From Deltaproteobacteria bacterium (lineage in GTDB: Bacteria > Desulfobacterota > Desulfobacteria > Desulfobacterales > SURF-15), in contig JAHEHB010000025.1 of assembly GCA_024644775.1 (NCBI GenBank), positions 1 to 18,229 of the forward strand: DNA of 18,229 nucleotides, in the 5' to 3' direction. This document shows, piece by piece, positions 14,475-18,229 of this stretch (positions within the stretch are counted from its first letter, which is position 1; each line of letters begins with the position of its first letter). The translations under genes and the position numbers were made by a program. Below the pieces are notes generated by a model. That model was not told the DNA's origin. It saw only the letters and a program-made list of their open reading frames with translations, and searched no databases.

Positions 14475-15254
14475 TTACCAGTTTTGTCTGACTTTGACAC
14501 TGTAGGAATTGAGGTACATTTTTATCTCGGAGATGGTATAGGTGCCATAATGGACCATTGAGGCGATCAGAGCTGCATCCGCTTTGCCTTTGGTGAGTAC
14601 TGCTTGCAGGTGTTCGGGTTTTCCGGCGCCACCCGAGGCGATTACAGGGATACCGACGGTATCGGAAATAAGCGATGTCAGGGTCAACTCATAGCCTTTC
14701 TGAGTACCGTCGGCATCAATGGAATTTAGACAAATCTCACCGGCTCCAAGCCGTTCGGCCCGGGTTGCCCATTCAACCGCATCAATCCCCATATAGGTTC
14801 TTCCCCCATTAATGACAATTTCATAGCCGGAAGGGATATTGTCTTTTATTCCCGAATACTTAACATCCATTCCAAGAACGATGCATTGACTGCCGAAAGC
14901 GTTCGCACCCGCTGCGATGATTTCGGGATCTTTGACAGCAGCAGTATTCACACTCACCTTTTCTGCTCCGGCCAACAACACATTTCGCATATCCTCCACG
15001 GTTCGAATGCCACCGCCCACTGAAAAGGGAATAAAAATCGTTTCGGCCACCCGCCTCACCACCTCTATCATGATACCCCGTTTCTCGTGGGAAGCCGTAA
15101 TATCATAAAATACAATCTCATCTGCGCCGGCTTCGTAGTAATATTTGGCCATTTCTACAGGATCCCCGATATCCACGTTGTTTTTGAATTTAATTCCCTT
15201 TGTTGTCTTTCCCTCCCGAACGTCGAGGCAGGGGATAATTCGCTTACTTAACAT
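14475..15254 (-). CDS. hisF: imidazole glycerol phosphate synthase, cyclase subunit
   Basis: 259 residues, the normal HisF length. It is a (beta/alpha)8 barrel that, with HisH, turns PRFAR plus ammonia into imidazole glycerol phosphate and AICAR in histidine synthesis. [12 protein letters not shown] holds catalytic D11 and IVLGMDVK holds D130, the two essential acids. [35 protein letters not shown] and [12 protein letters not shown] are the expected phosphate-binding and barrel motifs. This is the canonical biosynthetic form, not the divergent HisF2 of polysaccharide loci. An ATG three codons earlier (15263) is possible, but I chose 15254, which gives the standard N-terminus. It overlaps the hisH stop by seven bases. 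It is the last gene of the cvpA-mazG-hisH-hisF run. Confidence 0.95.
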   Translation of the reverse strand: MLSKRIIPCLDVREGKTTKGIKFKNNVDIGDPVEMAKYYYEAGADEIVFYDITASHEKRGIMIEVVRRVAETIFIPFSVGGGIRTVEDMRNVLLAGAEKVSVNTAAVKDPEIIAAGANAFGSQCIVLGMDVKYSGIKDNIPSGYEIVINGGRTYMGIDAVEWATRAERLGAGEICLNSIDADGTQKGYELTLTSLISDTVGIPVIASGGAGKPEHLQAVLTKGKADAALIASMVHYGTYTISEIKMYLNSYSVKVRQNW

Positions 15255-15877
15255 GGCTCCCATCTACCAAAATTTTCCAATATCTTCAGACCGGGGCGTC
15301 CGCTTTTTTCGAGATGAAACTGCGTGGCGACAATATTCTTATAGCCGAGAACAGATGCGAAAGGAATCCCATAGTCTGTAACCCCGAGGATATTCGCCTC
15401 GCTTTTGGGTTCCGGGTAAAATCCATGTACAAAATAGAATTCATCGGAATCCCGAACGTCCGTCAAAATCGGGTGGTGTTTACGAAGTTCGACCCGATTC
15501 CACCCCATGTGCGGTATTTTTAAAGCGCTTCCATCACCCCCTGTCAAACCGGAGGGAAAAGCGCGCGTAGACCCCTCGATAATACCGATACACGGCGTGT
15601 TATTTTCTTCACTGTAGTTCATAATGATTTGGGTACCGAGACATATACCGAGAATCGGTTTTCCGCGTTTGAACGCATCCCAAATCGCGGTATGTAGTTG
15701 TCGATGTTTTAGGCTATCCATGGCAGATCCGGCAGCGCCCACGCCGGGAAAAATAATCCGGTCCGAACGTTCCAATTCGTGTATATCGCACGTAACAACG
15801 GAGCGAGATCCGATGTGTGTAAGTGCCCGCGCCACACTCGTCAGGTTGCCGGCATTATAGTCGATAATTGCGATCAT
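15248..15877 (-). CDS. hisH: imidazole glycerol phosphate synthase, glutamine amidotransferase subunit
   Basis: 209 residues, a class I glutaminase that feeds ammonia to HisF. The triad is complete: nucleophile C79 in LGICLGTQ, then H188 and E190 in [10 protein letters not shown]. The N-terminus [18 protein letters not shown] and [11 protein letters not shown] (43-53) are typical of HisH. The start ATG is three bases after the mazG stop, and the 3' end overlaps hisF, so translation of the three is probably coupled. The other his genes are not in this window. Confidence 0.95.
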   Translation of the reverse strand: MIAIIDYNAGNLTSVARALTHIGSRSVVTCDIHELERSDRIIFPGVGAAGSAMDSLKHRQLHTAIWDAFKRGKPILGICLGTQIIMNYSEENNTPCIGIIEGSTRAFPSGLTGGDGSALKIPHMGWNRVELRKHHPILTDVRDSDEFYFVHGFYPEPKSEANILGVTDYGIPFASVLGYKNIVATQFHLEKSGRPGLKILENFGRWEPC

Positions 15878-15880
15878 CTG

Positions 15881-16705
15881 TCAATACGGGATTTTCATCT
15901 TGGCGGCTTGCCAAAATTGTATCTTTTCATCGTGCGGTATCGATTCAATGTCTTTTCCTTTTTCCGAAACGGCATGTTCCATTTCCCGAAATCGTTTTTC
16001 AAATTTCCGTGTCGATTCCGATAGTGCGGTTTCTGGATGGATTTGCGCGAATCGAGCAACATTTACCAATGTAAAAAAAACATCACCAATTTCTAAGACG
16101 ATCTTTTCAAGATGATTGTCTGCGATGGCAGACCTTAATTCTGAGAGCTCCTCATCCACTTTTTTTAGAACCTCCCCGATATCATCCCAATCAAATCCTG
16201 CCTTTGCAGCCCTTTCGGAGATTCCGTAAGCCCGCAGCAACGAGGGCATTCTTTGGGGTACCGAATCAAGCACCGATCGAGGTTGCGATTTCAGTGGAAC
16301 ATTTTTATTCTCTTCTTTTTTTATCTTGTGCCATTGTAACTTGATATCTTCCATATCATCAACAGCGCTGCCATCAAAAACATGGGGATGACGGCGTATC
16401 ATCTTGTCTGTAATTCGGCGCGCAATTTCATCAATATCGAACTGACCGCTTTCTTCGTAAATCCCGGCAATAAAACAAATATGAAACAAAACATCTCCGA
16501 GTTCCTCACACACATGTTCGGACCGCCCCGATTCAATCGCATCGATGAGTTCGTACATCTCCTCCATCAGATAAATCGACATGCTACGGGACGTCTGCTG
16601 TTTGTCCCAAGGACATCCACCCTCTCCCCGCAATGTTTCGATGAGGCGGATTAAGGCACGGATGTTGGAGAGTTGACGGTTTGTTTGTTTATGTTTACTT
16701 TCCAC
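15881..16705 (-). CDS. mazG: nucleoside triphosphate pyrophosphohydrolase MazG
   Basis: 274 residues with two MazG domains, as in the E. coli enzyme. Domain 1 has GGCPWDKQQT (29-38), EEMYE (E48, E49, E52) and EELGD (E68, D71), the magnesium-binding EExxE/ExxD pattern. Domain 2 repeats it as EELSE (E185-E189) and EIGDVFF (E205, D208). It hydrolyses NTPs to NMP plus pyrophosphate, cleaning non-canonical nucleotides. The start is a GTG that overlaps the 3' end of cvpA by 55 bases and has only AAGAG close by. No better start precedes GGCPW, so I keep it with some doubt. It shares an operon with hisH/hisF. Confidence 0.92.
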   Translation of the reverse strand: MESKHKQTNRQLSNIRALIRLIETLRGEGGCPWDKQQTSRSMSIYLMEEMYELIDAIESGRSEHVCEELGDVLFHICFIAGIYEESGQFDIDEIARRITDKMIRRHPHVFDGSAVDDMEDIKLQWHKIKKEENKNVPLKSQPRSVLDSVPQRMPSLLRAYGISERAAKAGFDWDDIGEVLKKVDEELSELRSAIADNHLEKIVLEIGDVFFTLVNVARFAQIHPETALSESTRKFEKRFREMEHAVSEKGKDIESIPHDEKIQFWQAAKMKIPY

Positions 16706-17223
16706 GCTCTTTTAAATTCTTCAATTCGATGGGTCACTTCGCGTTTCACACCACCGGGAACCAGTTGGGTCATCTTTTTTGCCGCCATGGTGAATTTGGG
16801 AGACAGATATGACTTTTTCATCAGCGACGCCGATCCAGGCACGAGGATCGTAACCCCCAGCAAAAGAATGGATACGATCAGAAATCCTTTAAACGAACCA
16901 ATCACAACGCCAAATAGGCGATCGATCCAACCCAGAAAAACAATATCCAAAAGATATTTGATGGCAACTCCCAGCAAACTGATGAGAATAAATACGCCGA
17001 CAAAAATTAACAAAAAACTCAAAATGTGAAGGTAAGGCGTATGGGAAATCCATCTGGATAAGAGTTTTGTCAATTCCAAATAATAGTTGCAGGCACCATG
17101 AAAACCACCGAGAATACCGATGATGGAGAAGGCCTCTTTGACAAACCCTCTAAAAAATCCTCTTGTCAGGCAATACCCCACAATGACCACAATTCCGATG
17201 TCAAGGGGATTCATTACATTCAT
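16651..17223 (-). CDS. CvpA family membrane protein
   Basis: 190 residues. Four hydrophobic helices follow the family start MNPLDIGIVVIVGYCLTRGFFRGFVKE; the R-G-x2-R/K-G-x2-K/R-E motif after the first helix marks CvpA (colicin V production) proteins. WIDRLFGVVIGSFKGFLIVSILL is the second family hallmark. The C-terminal 50 residues are soluble and helical. CvpA is linked to envelope robustness and, in E. coli, to colicin V production; its biochemical role is not fixed. ATGs at 17223 and 17214 are both possible; neither has a clear Shine-Dalgarno. It is the first gene of the minus-strand run and overlaps mazG by 55 bases. Confidence 0.85.
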   Translation of the reverse strand: MNVMNPLDIGIVVIVGYCLTRGFFRGFVKEAFSIIGILGGFHGACNYYLELTKLLSRWISHTPYLHILSFLLIFVGVFILISLLGVAIKYLLDIVFLGWIDRLFGVVIGSFKGFLIVSILLLGVTILVPGSASLMKKSYLSPKFTMAAKKMTQLVPGGVKREVTHRIEEFKRAWKVNINKQTVNSPTSVP

Positions 17224-17307
17224 AGAAAAACACGTTATTGCGATTTTAAATCTTTTGTTTTATTCTACTGGTTAACGTCTCCACTCTGCCCATTTCCTTG
17301 AGGGACA

Positions 17308-17341
17308 CCTGCCGGACAGGCAGGGGCCGGGGGAGCTGTCC
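17308..17341 (-). repeat. mutually exclusive hairpins in the cvpA leader
   Basis: CCTGCC (17308-17313), five bases, then GGCAGG (17319-17324) is one perfect stem. GGACAG (17314-17319) can instead pair with CTGTCC (17336-17341). The two share bases, so only one can form. They lie in the 5' leader of the cvpA transcript if the promoter at 17364-17392 is used. Confidence 0.45.
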
Positions 17342-17363
17342 TGCTTCAGGCGGAATTGAGGCA

Positions 17364-17392
17364 AAAGTAACAGAGCCCTATGGGGGAGTCAA
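17364..17392 (-). promoter_or_regulatory. possible sigma-70 promoter for cvpA-mazG-hisHF
   Basis: Read on minus: TTGACT (17392-17387), a 17-base spacer, then TACTTT (17369-17364). The -35 matches five of six bases and the -10 four of six. The spacer contains CCCATAGGG, a near-palindrome. The leader to the cvpA ATG would be about 135 bases. Confidence 0.4.
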
Positions 17393-17515
17393 GGTGTTTT
17401 TCCGGCACCCTGACCTTCTCAGAAATTGTTGTTTGCAATCGATCCTTGACTTGTGTTAGAGAACAGGGCAATTTAAATTCGCAATGGCGAACTTAAAAGG
17501 GAGAAGATCGAAAGC

Positions 17516-17539
17516 ACGATCGGAGATCGCGCCGATCGT
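17516..17539. promoter_or_regulatory. perfect 8-bp inverted repeat before phoH
   Basis: ACGATCGG (17516-17523), an eight-base centre, then CCGATCGT (17532-17539), perfectly inverted. Further GAAA/TTTC pairing is possible outside. It ends 18 bases before the phoH ATG, with no T run after it, so it is not a terminator. It could be an operator or an RNA hairpin shielding the start. Confidence 0.5.
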
Positions 17540-17557
17540 TTCTATAGTTCACATATC

Positions 17558-18229
17558 ATGGCAATCATGAAACCCCTCAGTAATACGGGTAACGATCCGG
17601 AAGATACGCAAATCCACCTGACCTTCCCGGATATTGAGCTCGCACGGCAACTTTTCGGTGAGCACAACAGCCATCTCCAAAGGATCTCGACTGCTGTCGA
17701 CGTTCGCATCCATGCACGGGGCAACACGATCAATATTAAGGGCGACCCCATATTAACGAAACTTGCAGAAAACACGCTACAGCAACTCTATGATCTGTTA
17801 AAAAGCGGATATCCGGTTTTTGAAACAGATATCGATTATGCCGTCCGCGTTCTGAGCAGTGACGACCGCATCAAACTGAAGGAGCTATTTCTAGATACCG
17901 TATATATAACATCAAAAAAACACGCCATAACCCCCAAAAGCAAAGCCCAAAAAGACTATATCGACGCCATTCGAAAAAACGATATTGTGTTTGGCATCGG
18001 GCCGGCCGGAACCGGGAAAACCTACCTGGCAATGGCCATGGCGGTGGCAGCGCTATCCAACAAACTCGTTAGTCGGATTATTCTAACACGCCCTGCAGTC
18101 GAAGCGGGTGAAGCCCTGGGGTTTCTGCCGGGGGATTTGGCGGAGAAAATCGATCCTTATCTGCGGCCGCTCTATGACGCCCTGCACGACATGATGCGAT
18201 TTGAAAAGGTAACCAATCTACTGCAGCAG
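17558..18229 (+). CDS. phoH: PhoH family ATPase, N-terminal part
   Basis: 224 codons are visible; the gene is open at the right edge. Residues about 17-75 form the small KH-like N-terminal domain of PhoH/YbeZ proteins (THLTF-like QIHLTFPDIELARQLFGEH and VRIHARGNTINIKGD). A linker follows (TSKKHAITPKSKAQKDYIDAI), then the P-loop domain with Walker A GPAGTGKT (148-155) and LTRPAVEAGEALGFLPGDL (177-193), a PhoH-specific stretch. It is an RNA-associated P-loop ATPase thought to act with YbeY and phosphate-starvation or heat responses. ATGs at 17558 and 17567 are both in frame and neither has a Shine-Dalgarno; the second overlaps the stop of a 28-codon frame as ATGA. Walker B lies outside the window. 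Confidence 0.92.
   Translation, partial: MAIMKPLSNTGNDPEDTQIHLTFPDIELARQLFGEHNSHLQRISTAVDVRIHARGNTINIKGDPILTKLAENTLQQLYDLLKSGYPVFETDIDYAVRVLSSDDRIKLKELFLDTVYITSKKHAITPKSKAQKDYIDAIRKNDIVFGIGPAGTGKTYLAMAMAVAALSNKLVSRIILTRPAVEAGEALGFLPGDLAEKIDPYLRPLYDALHDMMRFEKVTNLLQQ

Larger units (their letters stand above)
17224..17557. other. divergent intergenic region between cvpA and phoH
   Basis: This 334-base gap holds a GC-rich hairpin cluster in the cvpA leader (17308-17341), a minus-strand promoter candidate (17364-17392), a weak TTGACT at 17446-17451 that could serve phoH but lacks a good -10, and an inverted repeat just before phoH (17516-17539). A 28-codon frame at 17484-17570 on plus overlaps the phoH start. 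Confidence 0.6.

Overview
The window looks like chromosomal DNA of a flagellated Gram-negative bacterium, most likely a sulfate-reducer-type Desulfobacterota (Desulfobacterales-like). The reasons are a Kdo transferase (lipid A/LPS), a GldA/GldF/GldG/DUF4340 ABC cassette, a DVU0524-type gene beside flgM, and families and gene order typical of that group. This assignment rests on recognised protein families and was not tested by a database search.

Layout. (1) 1-4012, minus strand: a compact operon of ABC ATPase, six-helix permease, GldG-type auxiliary protein and DUF4340 protein (cut by the window edge). Spacings are 1-10 bases and the Shine-Dalgarno sites are good. (2) 4013-5970: a repeat-bearing gap, a rhomboid protease on plus, then two small minus-strand genes. 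One is a two-helix membrane protein. The other is an exported protein with an internal duplication whose upstream reading frame runs through a dispersed GC-rich repeat. (3) 6091-9398, minus: waaA and, upstream of it, a TPR plus periplasmic-binding-protein fusion of the LpoA type. (4) 9399-9885: a gap with a 157-bp element bounded by 22-bp inverted repeats, then a consensus sigma-70 promoter. (5) 9895-12980, plus: a DUF4124 protein, an unrecognised protein with faint RelA/SpoT-synthetase resemblance, and a large class II aldolase. (6) 13103-14455, plus: a flagellar regulatory cluster (DVU0524-type protein, FlgM, helical protein of unknown function) with a sigma-28-like promoter in front and a terminator/sigma-54-like promoter overlap inside. 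(7) 14475-17223, minus: cvpA-mazG-hisH-hisF, tightly packed and overlapping. (8) 17558 to the right edge, plus: the start of a phoH gene behind a leader with a perfect inverted repeat.

Most of the window is ordinary housekeeping. The points most worth a second look are the protein at 10471-11643, the sigma-54-type promoter embedded in the terminator after flgM, the matching N-terminal motif of FlgM and the gene after it, the repeat captured in the reading frame at 5326-5970, and the phoH leader. No CRISPR array, tRNA, rRNA, transposase or phage gene was seen.
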